From Kineococcus siccus (GTDB taxonomy: Bacteria > Actinomycetota > Actinomycetes > Actinomycetales > Kineococcaceae): 64,000 nt of DNA. The stretch spans positions 1-64,000 of the forward strand of contig NZ_JAAALN010000001.1 in the NCBI RefSeq assembly GCF_009906795.1, given 5' to 3'. Position numbers and translations under genes: made by a program. Positions 36,230 through 45,946 of this stretch are shown piece by piece (within the stretch, counting starts at the first letter, position 1; every line of letters starts with the position of its first letter). Below the pieces are notes generated by a model that saw only the letters and a list, made by a program, of their open reading frames with translations, was not told the origin of the DNA and did not search any database.

Positions 36230-37504
36230 AGTCCGCCGCCGTACGCGGCCCGCGTCGTCGATGCAGAGCTGCAGGAGTACCTGGCCGGCCTGGCTGCAGT
36301 CGCTCTGGAGGGCGCGAAGGGCGTCGGCAAGACGCGGACGGCGCTGCAGCACGCCCGCACTGTCGTCCAGCTCGACGACCCCGCGCAGCGAGACCTCGTC
36401 GTCGCGGACCCGAACCGGGCGCTGCGCGGGCCGACGCCCGTCCTCGTCGACGAGTGGCAGCACGTCCCGTCCACCTGGGACGCCGTGCGACGCGCCGTGG
36501 ACGCCGGTGCCGCACCGGGGTCGTACCTGCTCGCACGATCAGCCGTGCCTCGAGACCCCGGTGTGCACAGCGGGGCCGGCCGGATCGTGCGCCTGCGCAT
36601 GAGGCCTATGACCCTCGCCGAGCGCGGCGTCGGCCGACCGACGGTCTCCCTCGCGGACCTGCTGACCGGTCGACGGCCCGCTGTCGCCGGCACCACGACC
36701 GTCGGGCTGGACCAGTACGCCGACGAGATCTGCCGCTCCGGTTTGCCGGCGATCCGTGCGCTGACACCACGGCTGCGCCGGGCCCAGCTCGACGGGTACG
36801 TCGACGCGATCATCGACCGTGACTTCCCCGACCTCGGCCGCGCGGTCCGCAACCCCGCAGCGTTGCGCCGGTGGATGGCCGCCTACGCCGCCGCGGAGTC
36901 GACCACGACCGCGTACGACCGGCTGCTCGAGGCCGCCACCCCCGGCGACGTCGACAAGCCCGCGAAGACCACGACCACCGCCTACCGCGACATCCTCGAA
37001 CGCCTGTGGTTCCTCGACCCTGTTCCGGCGTGGACCCCGTCCCGCAACCACCTGGCCCGCCTCGGTGCCGCCCCCAAGCACCACCTCGCCGACCCGGCCT
37101 TCGCCGCCCGGCTGCTCGGAGTCGATGCCGACTCCCTCCTCGGTGCGGCACCCTCCCGCGGGGCCGGCCGGGAGGCGACGCTGCTCGGGCAGCTGTTCGA
37201 GTCGCTCGTCACCCTCGACGTCCGCGTCCACGCCCAGGCCGCCGAGGCCCGCACGGGTCACCTGCGTCTGCGGGGCGGCGACCACGAGGTCGACCTCGTG
37301 GTGGAACGGGGCGACGGAAAGGTCGTCGCCATCGAGGTGAAGCTCGCCGGCACGGTCACCGACGCGGACGCGAAGCACCTGCACTGGCTGCAAGAGACGC
37401 TCGGCGACGACGTGCTCGACGCGGTGGTGGTCACGTCGGGGGCGGACGCCTACCGGCGGCGGGACGGGATCGCTGTTGTGCCGGCGGCGCTGCTCGGGCC
37501 CTGA
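36224..37504 (+). CDS. AAA ATPase with DUF4143 and nuclease-like C-terminus
   Basis: 426 aa from a likely leaderless GTG. Walker A VALEGAKGVGKTRTALQ near residue 30, Walker B PVLVDEWQHVP near 75. The middle DUF4143 part shows GLDQYADEICRSGLPAIRAL, IIDRDFPDLGRAVRNPAALR and ERLWFLDPVPAWTP. The C-terminus (HEVDLVVERGDGKVVAIEVK) looks like a PD-(D/E)XK core. The sensor stretch reads YLLARSAVPRD where family members usually have LTGSA, so function may be altered. Such genes are common, mobile and of unclear role. Confidence 0.82.
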   Translation: MPSPPPYAARVVDAELQEYLAGLAAVALEGAKGVGKTRTALQHARTVVQLDDPAQRDLVVADPNRALRGPTPVLVDEWQHVPSTWDAVRRAVDAGAAPGSYLLARSAVPRDPGVHSGAGRIVRLRMRPMTLAERGVGRPTVSLADLLTGRRPAVAGTTTVGLDQYADEICRSGLPAIRALTPRLRRAQLDGYVDAIIDRDFPDLGRAVRNPAALRRWMAAYAAAESTTTAYDRLLEAATPGDVDKPAKTTTTAYRDILERLWFLDPVPAWTPSRNHLARLGAAPKHHLADPAFAARLLGVDADSLLGAAPSRGAGREATLLGQLFESLVTLDVRVHAQAAEARTGHLRLRGGDHEVDLVVERGDGKVVAIEVKLAGTVTDADAKHLHWLQETLGDDVLDAVVVTSGADAYRRRDGIAVVPAALLGP

Positions 37505-37517
37505 ACCCGGCTGCCAC

Positions 37518-38738
37518 TCACCAGTCGTGGACGGTTCCGTCCGCAAGCCGGTTCACCGGCAGGTAGGCCGGGACGTAGGGGTGCGCCGCCCCGAGCTCCT
37601 CGTCGTACTCGACGCCGATGCCCGGCGCCTCGCCCGGGTGGAGGTGGCCGTCGGTGAACGTGTAGGCGTGCCGGAACACCTCGTTCGTGGCGTCGGTGTG
37701 GCCCGAGTACTCCTGGATGCCGAAGTTGTGCACGGCGAGGTCGAGGTGGATGGCCGCGGCCATGCCGACGGGGGAGATGTCTTCCGGCCCGTGGATACCG
37801 CTCTTGATCTGGTGCTGGTCGGCGAAGTCGAACAGCTTGCGCAGCGGAGAGACCCCGCCGAAGTGCGTGACGGCGGAGCGGACGTAGTCGATGAGCTGCG
37901 CGCTCACCAGCGTCTGGTAGTCGAAGACCGTGTTGAACACCTCCCCGACCGCGAGGGGGGTGGTGGTGTGCTGCCGCACGACGCGGAACGCCTGCTGGTT
38001 CTCCGCCGGGGTGCAGTCCTCCAGCCAGAACAGCTCGTAGCGCTCGATGTCCTTGCCGAGCTTCGCGGCCTGCAGCGGCGTGAGCCGGTGGTGGGCGTCA
38101 TGCAGCAGTGGGAGCTCCGGCCCGAACTCGTTCCGGACCGCCTCCAGGACCGTCGGTAGGTGCCGAAGATAGGCGGGGGTGTCCCAGTCCTCCACGACGG
38201 GGAGGGCGCGCTGGTCCAGCCTGGTGGCGTTGGCCGCGATCACCTCCCCCGTGTGCACGCCGTAGACCTTCTCCAGCCCGGGGACACCCGTCTGCACACG
38301 GCTCGCCTGGTACCCCTCGGCCTGCCGCGCCCGCACGGAGTCGAGCAGCTCGGGGATGTCCCGACCGTTCGCGTGGCCGTAGGTGCGCACCCGGTCGCGG
38401 GAGGCGCCGCCGAGCAGCTGGTAGAGCGGGAGGTTCGCGACCTTCGCCTTGATGTCCCACAGCGCGACGTCGACGGCCGCGATCGCGGCCATGGTCACCG
38501 GACCCCGGCGCCAGTACGCACCGCGGTACAGCGGCTGCCAGGTGTCCTCGATGCGGTGCGGGTCGGTGCCGATCAGCAGTGGGACGACGTGCTCGCGCAG
38601 GTAGGTGACCACGGCCTGCTCGCGGCCGTTGAGGGTGGCGTCGCCGAGGCCGGTGACACCCTCGTCGGTGGTGATCTTCAAGGTGACGAAGTTGCGGCCG
38701 GGACAGGTGACGAAGACGGCAGCGTCGACGATCTTCAC
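37518..38738 (-). CDS. Enolase-superfamily mannonate/gluconate dehydratase-like enzyme
   Basis: 406 aa from GTG 38738 with GGGAG upstream. It matches the ManD subgroup: [60 protein letters not shown] (metal Asp and the His pair), [20 protein letters not shown] (metal Glu) and [20 protein letters not shown]. The family dehydrates D-mannonate or D-gluconate to 2-keto-3-deoxygluconate, though members vary in activity. No uronate pathway genes are adjacent, so it is orphaned here. It diverges from the McrB fusion. Confidence 0.88.
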   Translation of the reverse strand: MKIVDAAVFVTCPGRNFVTLKITTDEGVTGLGDATLNGREQAVVTYLREHVVPLLIGTDPHRIEDTWQPLYRGAYWRRGPVTMAAIAAVDVALWDIKAKVANLPLYQLLGGASRDRVRTYGHANGRDIPELLDSVRARQAEGYQASRVQTGVPGLEKVYGVHTGEVIAANATRLDQRALPVVEDWDTPAYLRHLPTVLEAVRNEFGPELPLLHDAHHRLTPLQAAKLGKDIERYELFWLEDCTPAENQQAFRVVRQHTTTPLAVGEVFNTVFDYQTLVSAQLIDYVRSAVTHFGGVSPLRKLFDFADQHQIKSGIHGPEDISPVGMAAAIHLDLAVHNFGIQEYSGHTDATNEVFRHAYTFTDGHLHPGEAPGIGVEYDEELGAAHPYVPAYLPVNRLADGTVHDW

Positions 38739-38869
38739 GGTTCTCCCTGAGGTTGCGTGTCCACTCCCCGGTGGTGTGAGCCTAGGGCGAGGTCGAGACC
38801 CGTGAGGGCGCGACCGGCACGGCCCACGACGTCGTGCGGTCAGGCGGACGGTGACCGGCCAAGCCCCAG

Positions 38870-38875
38870 TACTGT
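38870..38875 (+). promoter_or_regulatory. Candidate -10 box of the McrBC operon
   Basis: TACTGT matches the TANNNT consensus and lies 33 bases before the preferred GTG at 38903. No clear -35. The 149-bp ManD/McrB divergent gap holds nothing else recognisable. Confidence 0.4.
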
Positions 38876-38902
38876 GAGTCATCCCAGGTGACGGAGGATG
38901 GT

Positions 38903-41900
38903 GTGGGCAGCTCAGTGGACCTCTTCGACGGCTTCACAGAGCCCCAGCCGTTCACCCCTTCCGTCTTGCCGACGGCCCCCGAGGGCGCAGCGGTCCACGT
39001 CCTCCGGGACGCGGACGGGACGGTCGTCTACGTGGGCTCGACGGGCGCCCTCCGGCAGCGGCTGCGCCAGCACCTCTCTGGCGGTTCCGTCCTCCGCGAC
39101 CAGGTCCTCGCAGAGCTCGACCCGGCCGTCGAGTCGCTCCCGGAGACATTCGCGCGCCACACGATCGCCTGGCGCGAGGTGGACGACCCGGTCGCCGCGA
39201 AGGCTCGACTGCTCCAGCACCTGCGACCTCGCTACAACCGGCAGGCGAGGCAGAGCGGCACCACGTGGTGGGTCAACCAGGGCCAGGCCTACGCGGACGA
39301 GTCGAGGCTCGGCGTCGTCTTCGCCGGCCTCGTGGGCAACGCTGTCGCTCACCACCTCGACGTCGCTCGGATGGCCCTCGGGGACACCGTCGTGCACTAC
39401 CGGCGGGGTCACGTCGTCGCGCTCGGGGAGGTCGTCGCCGCGCCCGTGCAAGCCCGCCGCCCCTACGGACCTGTGGGCGGACGTGACCACGGGTGGCTGG
39501 TGCGCGTCGAGTACTTCCCCCTCGCGGAGGGGCTTCCGCTGGCCTCCTTGCCCGTCCGGTCGACGAGCGACGGTCCGTTCGACGTCAACGGGAACGTCAA
39601 GCAGGGCTACCTGTTCCGCCTCAGCGACGGCTACGCCGAAGACCTGCAGGCCCTCGTGACGTGGCCGGCGGGATCACCGTGGGCTGACGGCGAGCGGAAG
39701 CTGTGGATGTTCCAGGCGAACCCGAAGCAGTGGGACCTGGCAGCGAAGCTGCCGGACATGCCGCCGGGGCACGTGGAGGACTGGACCGTCACCCGCTACC
39801 GCACGGAGATGCGCCCCGGTGACGGAGTCCTGCTGTGGGCGTCCGGACCCGAGGGAGGCATCCACCTCGTGGGCCGCCTGACGTCCGAGCCCCAGCAGAG
39901 TCCCACCCCCGACTTCCGGCCGGCCGACGCGGATCCGAACGAGTACCGCGTCGACTTCCGCGTGGTGCGACACGTGGTGCCGCACATCACCCGCACCCTC
40001 GCCAAGAATACCCCGGAGCTCGCCGACCTGGCCGTCCTCAAGCTGGCCAACGCCACCAACTTCCGCGTCACCCCGCGTCAGTGGCGGGCCGTGCACGCCC
40101 TCATCCCGCTCGGGGACGGTCCGGAGACCACCGGCTGGACGTCCCTGCTGCACTGGGCCGAGCGCTTCGCTCAGACGGTGGACCTGGACGCCGACCGCCG
40201 AGGCCCGTTGGCCACGGCTGAGCTCCTCGCCATGACGCGGACGGCACTCGCCGACGGGGACTGGCGGACGACGCTCTCGACGGCACTCGGGACCAGCGAG
40301 CTCGACGGTCAGGTCACCGACGAGCTGAGGACGTGGCTGGCGGCCGACGCGCCCTCTGTGCGTCGGGCGCTGGACGCCCTCTGGGCCGACGGTGACGTCG
40401 AGGCCGGGATCACGACCTTCGCGCAGCTCGCACCGTCGACCATGTCGGCCTCCAGCTCGTGCGCGGTCCTGGCGTCCTTCCTGCTCGGTGCACGGGACGT
40501 CACGCGCTACCCGCTGCACCAGCTCCGAATGCTCGAGAAGGCGTACGCCCTCGTCGAGTGGCCGCACGAGCGCAGCCTCGACCCGGCGGTGCTGTACACG
40601 CAGGGGCTCGAGTTCCTCGACGAGTTCCGGGACCGGCTCCAGAGCACGGCGGCGCGAGAACTGCGGGACCGCCTCGACGCAGACGTGCTGCTGCGCCGTG
40701 TGCTGTCGGGGAAGGCGCTGCAGACGTGGAGCCAGCAGGACAAGGACGCGTACGCGCGGTTCGTCGGAGGGAGCGGCATGGATGACCTGGCGGACCTGGT
40801 GGCTCTCTTCCGGCGGGAGCGGGGGTACCCCACGGAGATCGACGTCCAGCGGGGCGTCGAGAGGGCGGAGCTCGCGGTCGCCCTGACTACGGAGGCCCTC
40901 ACCGACCTCAACGTCCCCGTGTTGCACCGTCTCGCCGGCCCCGCTTACGGGTCACCGGGACCGCAGCCCGGCTTCAACGCCCTCCTGAGCGACGACGTGG
41001 GCCGCGCTCAGGTGGCGCGCACGCTGCTGCACCTCCTGCACGGGGACGGTCCCCTCGTCGACCGGCTGGCCGACTGCCTCCAGGGTGGGTACAAGCTGCT
41101 CCGGGTCGGCGAGGCCGTCCTGGTCAAGGCGCTGGCGGTCGCTCAGCCCCAGGCGTGGTTCCCCGGCTACGTGTCCCGCGGGGAGGCGGGGAAGCTCGCC
41201 GTGCTGGATCTGCTGGGTCGTCCTGATTCCCGTGCGGGCTCGCAGGCCGAGGTCGCCGTGCGCACCAACGAGACCATCAGGCGGTTGTTGGAACCCCACT
41301 TCGCCGACGACTCGTGGGCGATGCAGGCCTTCTCCTGGTGGCTGCTGCACCGCGAGCACGTGCCGGAGTCGTCGCTGGCGACGTTGGCCGACGAGCTCTA
41401 CCTGACCGAGGAGTTCCTCGCAGAGAGCGTCGAGCTGCTCGAGGACAAGGGGCAGGTAGTGTTCTACGGTCCGCCCGGGACGGGCAAGACCTTCGTCGCT
41501 CGTCGGCTGGCCGGTCACCTGGCGCGCGGGGGCGGGCTGGTCGAGAAGGTGCAGTTCCACCCGTCCTACGCCTACGAGGACTTCATCGAGGGGTACCGGC
41601 CACGCCTGTCCGACGGCGGTCAGGTCACCTACGAGGTCGTCGACGGCCCGCTGAAGAAGATCGCTGCGCAGGCCAACGAACGTCCGGACGTGACGCACGT
41701 CCTGCTCATCGACGAGCTGAACCGCGGCAACGTCGCGAAGATCCTCGGCGAACTGCTGTTCCTGCTGGAGTACCGCGACGAGGAGATCCGGCTGCAGTAC
41801 TCCGAGACGCCCTTCGCGCTGCCGGTCAACCTGAAGATCATCGCGACGATGAACACGGCCGACCGGTCCATCGCGCTCGTCGACACGGCCCTGCGGCGAC

Positions 41901-42202
41901 GCTTCCACTTCGTGCCCTTCTTCCCCGACACCCCGCCGATCGACGGCGTGCTGCGGCGCTGGCTCGGCGACCACGCTCCGGAGCTCGTTTGGGTGGCTGA
42001 CGTCGTGGACCGGGCGAACGCCGAGCTCGCCGACCGCAACCTCGCCATCGGCCCTAGCCACTTCTTACGACCCGGTCTGACGGAGCAGGTGGTCGAGCGC
42101 GCGTGGCGCTACTCGGTGCTGCCCTTCCTGGAGGAGCACTTCTACGGCGACCCGACGGCGTTGGAGCGCTTCGCCCTGGACCGGCTCCGCTCGGGTGGGT
42201 GA
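38903..42202 (+). CDS. mcrB: GIY-YIG / EVE-like / EVE / McrB AAA+ fusion (modification-dependent restriction)
   Basis: About 1,099 aa. GTG 38903 is chosen because GGAGG precedes it by 5 bases; an in-frame GTG at 38888 is less well placed. Domains: GIY-YIG nuclease, residues 31-115 ([20 protein letters not shown], Arg pair at [13 protein letters not shown] end); an EVE-like reader, about 120-185 ([29 protein letters not shown]); a true EVE domain from about 266 ([27 protein letters not shown]); a long helical middle; and McrB AAA+ at about 852-1050 ([59 protein letters not shown]). Expected to sense modified DNA and drive McrC. The added N-terminal nuclease is unusual. Confidence 0.9.
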   Translation: MGSSVDLFDGFTEPQPFTPSVLPTAPEGAAVHVLRDADGTVVYVGSTGALRQRLRQHLSGGSVLRDQVLAELDPAVESLPETFARHTIAWREVDDPVAAKARLLQHLRPRYNRQARQSGTTWWVNQGQAYADESRLGVVFAGLVGNAVAHHLDVARMALGDTVVHYRRGHVVALGEVVAAPVQARRPYGPVGGRDHGWLVRVEYFPLAEGLPLASLPVRSTSDGPFDVNGNVKQGYLFRLSDGYAEDLQALVTWPAGSPWADGERKLWMFQANPKQWDLAAKLPDMPPGHVEDWTVTRYRTEMRPGDGVLLWASGPEGGIHLVGRLTSEPQQSPTPDFRPADADPNEYRVDFRVVRHVVPHITRTLAKNTPELADLAVLKLANATNFRVTPRQWRAVHALIPLGDGPETTGWTSLLHWAERFAQTVDLDADRRGPLATAELLAMTRTALADGDWRTTLSTALGTSELDGQVTDELRTWLAADAPSVRRALDALWADGDVEAGITTFAQLAPSTMSASSSCAVLASFLLGARDVTRYPLHQLRMLEKAYALVEWPHERSLDPAVLYTQGLEFLDEFRDRLQSTAARELRDRLDADVLLRRVLSGKALQTWSQQDKDAYARFVGGSGMDDLADLVALFRRERGYPTEIDVQRGVERAELAVALTTEALTDLNVPVLHRLAGPAYGSPGPQPGFNALLSDDVGRAQVARTLLHLLHGDGPLVDRLADCLQGGYKLLRVGEAVLVKALAVAQPQAWFPGYVSRGEAGKLAVLDLLGRPDSRAGSQAEVAVRTNETIRRLLEPHFADDSWAMQAFSWWLLHREHVPESSLATLADELYLTEEFLAESVELLEDKGQVVFYGPPGTGKTFVARRLAGHLARGGGLVEKVQFHPSYAYEDFIEGYRPRLSDGGQVTYEVVDGPLKKIAAQANERPDVTHVLLIDELNRGNVAKILGELLFLLEYRDEEIRLQYSETPFALPVNLKIIATMNTADRSIALVDTALRRRFHFVPFFPDTPPIDGVLRRWLGDHAPELVWVADVVDRANAELADRNLAIGPSHFLRPGLTEQVVERAWRYSVLPFLEEHFYGDPTALERFALDRLRSGG

Positions 42203-43433
42203 GCGGTTGCTGGTGCTGACGGAGCACCAGCTGAGCGATCCCGTCGAGCTGTCCGTCGCGGAGAGGGACGCGCTGCGGGACGTGGTCCCCGGCTTGTCCG
42301 TGGTGCCAGAGCCGGGTTCCACCGACCGCTACCGCCTCACGTGTGGGTCGACTGTCGGAGTCGTGCAGGTCGGGGACGTGATGCTCGAACTCCGGCCCAA
42401 GGTCGGTCTCGCGCCATTGCTGTTCATGCTGGCCTACCGAGCGTCGCCCGCGGACTGGCGGTCCGAGACGACGCTCGCGGCAGACACGACGATGAGCGAG
42501 GCGCTGGTCGAGCTCTTCGCCCGCTTCACCCGGAACGCGACCCGCGCCGGGCTGCTGCACTCCTACCGACGCCAGCAGGACGCGGCGACCACGGTGCGCG
42601 GTCGGGTGAGGATGACCGACCAGATGACGCGACGACGGGGGATGGCCCTGCCCGTCGAGGTGGAGTTCGACGAGTTCACTGCCGACATCTTGGAGAACCA
42701 GGTGCTCCGCACCGCGGTCGACGTGCTGCGCCGGCTGCGACTCCGCTCGCAGGGGTCTCGCCGCACCGTCGACCGGTTGCACCACCTCCTCCACGACATC
42801 TCGCCGCTCGCTGACACCCGGCGGGTCCCAACGCCCCTCTGGACCCGGTTGAACGTGCACTACCGACCGGCCTTCTCCCTCGCCGCGAGCCTGATCACCG
42901 GCGGACTCGAAGCGCGCGCCGGCGAACGCTTCGGTGCAGGCCTCCTGGTCGACATGAACGCGGTCTTCGAGGAGTTCGTGCGCGCGGCGCTGCGCGAGGC
43001 GATCGGCGCCAGCGAGAGAGAGTTCCCCGTCGGCAGTGCTGGACTGCGTCGGTGGCTCGACGTCGAGCACCGGGTGCCGCTGGAGCCCGACCTCACCTGG
43101 TGGCAGGACGGCCGCTGCGTGTTCGTCGGGGACTGCAAGTACAAGCGGACGACCGGCAGCATCCCCAACGCGGACGTCTACCAGATGCTCGCGTACCTGA
43201 CCGCGCACGACCTGGACGAGGGCTTGCTGATCTACGCGGCGGGGGAGGCGGACGTCGGAGACGTCCGCATCGCCGCGGCGGGGAAGACGGTGCGGGTACG
43301 GACGTTGGACGTGGCTGTTCGGCCTGGCGCGCTGCTCGAGGCCGTTGCCGTTCTCGCTCAGGCGGTGCGGCTGAGTGCCACTCAGGCTCATGAGGCGTCA
43401 CCCCCGGCGAGGTGGGCAGCTACGCTCCCGTAG
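42195..43433 (+). CDS. mcrC: McrC nuclease subunit
   Basis: 412 aa. GTG 42195 overlaps the McrB stop by 8 bases, so the pair is co-translated. The N-terminal half resembles the McrC adapter (VGDVMLELRPKVGLAPLLFM, SEALVELFARFTRNATRAGL, TVRGRVRM). The C-terminal PD-(D/E)XK nuclease core is intact: PDLTWWQDGRCVFVGDCKYK, then YQMLAYLTAHDLDEGLLIYA. Cuts DNA when McrB translocates or contacts a second site. Ends the operon; a 615-bp stretch with transposase debris follows. Confidence 0.9.
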   Translation: MGERLLVLTEHQLSDPVELSVAERDALRDVVPGLSVVPEPGSTDRYRLTCGSTVGVVQVGDVMLELRPKVGLAPLLFMLAYRASPADWRSETTLAADTTMSEALVELFARFTRNATRAGLLHSYRRQQDAATTVRGRVRMTDQMTRRRGMALPVEVEFDEFTADILENQVLRTAVDVLRRLRLRSQGSRRTVDRLHHLLHDISPLADTRRVPTPLWTRLNVHYRPAFSLAASLITGGLEARAGERFGAGLLVDMNAVFEEFVRAALREAIGASEREFPVGSAGLRRWLDVEHRVPLEPDLTWWQDGRCVFVGDCKYKRTTGSIPNADVYQMLAYLTAHDLDEGLLIYAAGEADVGDVRIAAAGKTVRVRTLDVAVRPGALLEAVAVLAQAVRLSATQAHEASPPARWAATLP

Positions 43434-43613
43434 GCAGCCGTGCGGTGTGCCCCCCACGGCCTCGAGCGTCCGGGTGGAAGAGCGCCTGACGTTTCGGGCG
43501 GAAGCTGGGGTGGTCAACAGGCCAGGTCACTCGGGCCGGAGATCTGGGTGGCGGTGCACGGCGAGCTGGCACCCGCGTTGTGCGTGACGTCCGCCGTCGC
43601 CTCCTCAGCCGTT

Positions 43614-43633
43614 GGTGCATTGGTTGATGCACC
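43614..43633. repeat. Inverted repeat GGTGCAT-N6-ATGCACC
   Basis: Perfect 7-bp arms. About 180 bases downstream of mcrC; it could be an operon-end hairpin, though no T-run follows, or part of a mobile-element end. Confidence 0.4.
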
Positions 43634-43661
43634 GCGGGTAGGCACTCAGAGGTGTGATGGG

Positions 43662-43691
43662 CCGAGGCCGAGGCCGAGGCCGAGGCCGAGG
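43662..43691. repeat. (CCGAGG)5 simple repeat
   Basis: Five perfect tandem hexamers within the debris region, just beyond the point where recognisable transposase sequence stops. Confidence 0.9.
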
Positions 43692-43714
43692 CCCGACGCT
43701 GACACGGCGGCCCG

Positions 43715-43918
43715 ATGGGCCGGCCTTCGCAACCGCAGTGGCGGCACCAGTCGTCGGGTTCGGTGACCCGGCGTTCCAGTGCCCGCGATGCTGGTCAGGC
43801 CCAGGTCGCCCAGACCGGTGAACGTGGTCAGGTCGGGGGTGGCGGAAGGCAGCGTCGGGCACGTCGAGGTCTTCCGGGTGGTACTCGTGTAGACACCTCC
43901 GTCATCGAAAGGCTTCAA
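43715..43918 (-). pseudogene. ISL3-family transposase N-terminal remnant
   Basis: One leftward frame reads SATPDLTTFTGLGDLGLT and another reads ERRVTEPDDWCRHCGCEGRP. Together these are the start of ISL3-family transposases, whose N-terminal zinc finger has a WCxxCG motif. The two pieces are separated by a small deletion and frame change, and everything after the zinc finger is gone. A dead relic that marks past insertion next to the McrBC operon. Confidence 0.65.
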
Positions 43919-44048
43919 CCCCTACCTGGCGTACCTTTGGTCAGGCCGCCTTGTCCTGCATCGTGAAGAGCGTGGAAGAATGACGGCGGCGACCCTGGGG
44001 AGGGGTGCCTCGACGACTGACGATGCATCCCCCCTCGGAAGAGCCCGT

Positions 44049-45443
44049 TCACGAATCGACGCGCCCTGAAGGATGTGGTCGGGGTTCGTCGACCTGTGCT
44101 TCGTGTGCGCGCTTGCGCTGGAACAAGTGGCCAACAGCTCCTGCGACGTCGGTGGCAGCTAGCTTGACCGCCGCTCCGGCAGACTTCGCTGCTGCCGCTG
44201 CTCTTGTCCGGTCCGGGTCTTCGTCGCCGTCGAGGTCGAGGTCGAGGTCGACGGACCGGAAGACCCCGGTGGCGCGGTCGAAGGTTTGGTCGCCGAACCG
44301 CTTTGCAGCAACGGCTCCTTCGGCCGTTCCAACGCGAACCATTTCTAGTACTTCGCCCGCGGCCTGGCTCCAACGCTTTGCCCTTGTCGACTCGACGTCG
44401 GACTCGATTCCAAGCCGTCCACGGAGGCCGCGAACCTCGTCAGCGATCTGGTTGCTCGACTCGACGGCGGCGGGTGAGTCGAACGGGTTGGTGAGCACCT
44501 TAGCGTTGGCCTTGTGCACGGTCGCGTCCATCTGCGCCAGCAGCGCGGCAGTGCTCCGCTCGATCCGCTCGAGACGGTTCTGGCGTGCCTTCAGCAGACC
44601 CGCGTGGTGGCTGTCGAGTTCCTCGGGCGAGGCGTCGAGTACGTGGTCGAGTTCGAGCACCGACACGCCCTCCTGGAGCTGAAACGTGCGCGCGAGGACC
44701 GCGAGCCACTCCCGCACCTTCGGCTCGGCCTCCTGTGTCGCTTTAGCGATCTTGCCGACATCGGCCTTCCTCTGAAGCTTTTCGGCAATCGCGTCCAGCT
44801 CACGCAGCGCATACGCCTGCGTTCGAGCGAGCGTCTGTGAGGTGGCCTGCACCTTCGACCAGGTGATTTGCGACACGCGGCCGACCTCGTCGCGGACGAT
44901 CAGCGCGTCTTCAATCGTCAAGTCCACGCCGATCATGTCAGCGAGCACAGCATCCTTCTGCCCACGGAGGACGTCAGTGACCTTCTCATCGATGAGTTCG
45001 AGGTACTCGACGATCTCGTCCATCTGCTGCTGCATCGCGTACTGCGACATGACTGCTCCGACCCCAGCGAGCACTGCGGGGTTGGTGAGCATCGTTCCCG
45101 ATCTCGTGACGACCTGCAGAATGTGTTGCGTGCTGCCCTTGTTGTTCACCGCGATGGCCCGCGAGACGCCCTCGGTAGCCCCTTTCATCAGCTGCAGGTC
45201 CCTCATGGCCCGCGCCGACTCCTCGGTCAGCTTCACCCATCGCCCAGCGTTCGTCGCGACGGTTTCGCCTGCCTCGGCGACTCCGCCGCCGGTCTTCGTC
45301 GCTGCTCGAACTCGACGGAGGTCGAGAGTCTTCGAGGGAAGCTTGTCGATCCCGGATGACAGGAAGAACCGCTCGACATCGTCCGCCGCGCCGATGACTG
45401 CGAGGCCGCTGCCATCGCTGATCAGTTCGAGTTCACGGCTCAT
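44049..45443 (-). CDS. Unknown coiled-coil protein, low G+C (464 aa)
   Basis: ATG 45443 has GGAG upstream and starts MSRELELISDGSGLAVIGAA; a longer open frame upstream is not protein-like. The region around residues 130-155 (TNPAVLAGVGAVMSQYAMQQ) is hydrophobic and may insert in or touch a membrane. Residues 155-400 are mostly charged helix, probably coiled coil (ALRELDAIAEKLQRKADVGK, LLKARQNRLERIERSTAALL). An acidic VDLDLDLDGDEDPDRT and Ala-rich tail end it. G+C is visibly lower than its neighbours. No known domain recognised; location between two restriction/defence loci suggests an accessory or effector role. Confidence 0.7.
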   Translation of the reverse strand: MSRELELISDGSGLAVIGAADDVERFFLSSGIDKLPSKTLDLRRVRAATKTGGGVAEAGETVATNAGRWVKLTEESARAMRDLQLMKGATEGVSRAIAVNNKGSTQHILQVVTRSGTMLTNPAVLAGVGAVMSQYAMQQQMDEIVEYLELIDEKVTDVLRGQKDAVLADMIGVDLTIEDALIVRDEVGRVSQITWSKVQATSQTLARTQAYALRELDAIAEKLQRKADVGKIAKATQEAEPKVREWLAVLARTFQLQEGVSVLELDHVLDASPEELDSHHAGLLKARQNRLERIERSTAALLAQMDATVHKANAKVLTNPFDSPAAVESSNQIADEVRGLRGRLGIESDVESTRAKRWSQAAGEVLEMVRVGTAEGAVAAKRFGDQTFDRATGVFRSVDLDLDLDGDEDPDRTRAAAAAKSAGAAVKLAATDVAGAVGHLFQRKRAHEAQVDEPRPHPSGRVDS

Positions 45444-45946
45444 CGCTCTCCTCAAGCTGCGCGGGCGTTCGTCGCCCTTCGGGGTGCTTCTACGGGAACG
45501 ATACCTTCGGGCGCCGACGTTGGGGGCGATCACGAGATGCTCTTGAGACACGCCGAGCGGACACGCTTTACATGGTCGCGGGAGTCGGCGTGGGCAGAGG
45601 CTTCGCGGAGAGACCGACGCGCAGGATTTCGTCGCCTTCAAGGCGCGTTGAAACGGATATAGAGGACACCACGGAGAACGGCGCTCGCTTGGTCGGGGCC
45701 GCCTCGACCGGTGTGATGTCGAGAGCGGTGGCGAACGCCGCCGACGTGCTCGCGTACTCAGATCGGACCGGCACCAGCGACGGACCGACCGAGGCCATCG
45801 GCTGTCGACTGGAGCACCTGCACGGGTCGCCGCTCGGGTTCGGATGAAGACGGAGTGCATCGCCCGGTCCAGCTCGAGGCCGGAAGATGCAGACCCTAGC
45901 TACACCCTCGTTCGTGAAGAGCCAAAATGGTCAGTCTCCACGGACA
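45444..45946. other. 503-bp gap with one doubtful small frame
   Basis: Upstream region of the coiled-coil protein (its promoter should lie at the left end) and downstream region of the DUF3427 helicase. A 76-codon leftward frame (45568-45798, ending LEGDEILRVGLSAKPLP) is the only plausible coding piece; it lacks a ribosome site and any recognisable family, so I do not call it a gene. Confidence 0.5.

Larger units (their letters stand above)
43434..44048. other. 615-bp non-coding stretch with mobile-element debris
   Basis: Between mcrC and the converging unknown gene there is no intact gene. It holds a 7-bp-arm inverted repeat, a (CCGAGG)5 tract, and a degraded 5' piece of an ISL3-type transposase. 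Short open frames here are Pro/Arg-rich by-products of the repeat. Confidence 0.7.

Noticed and set aside
43662-43691. Tandem repeat as a possible CRISPR array
   Set aside because: Six-base units with no spacers and no cas genes nearby.
45572-45847. Rightward 91-codon frame in the 503-bp gap
   Set aside because: No ribosome site, no recognisable motif, and it overlaps an equally weak leftward frame.
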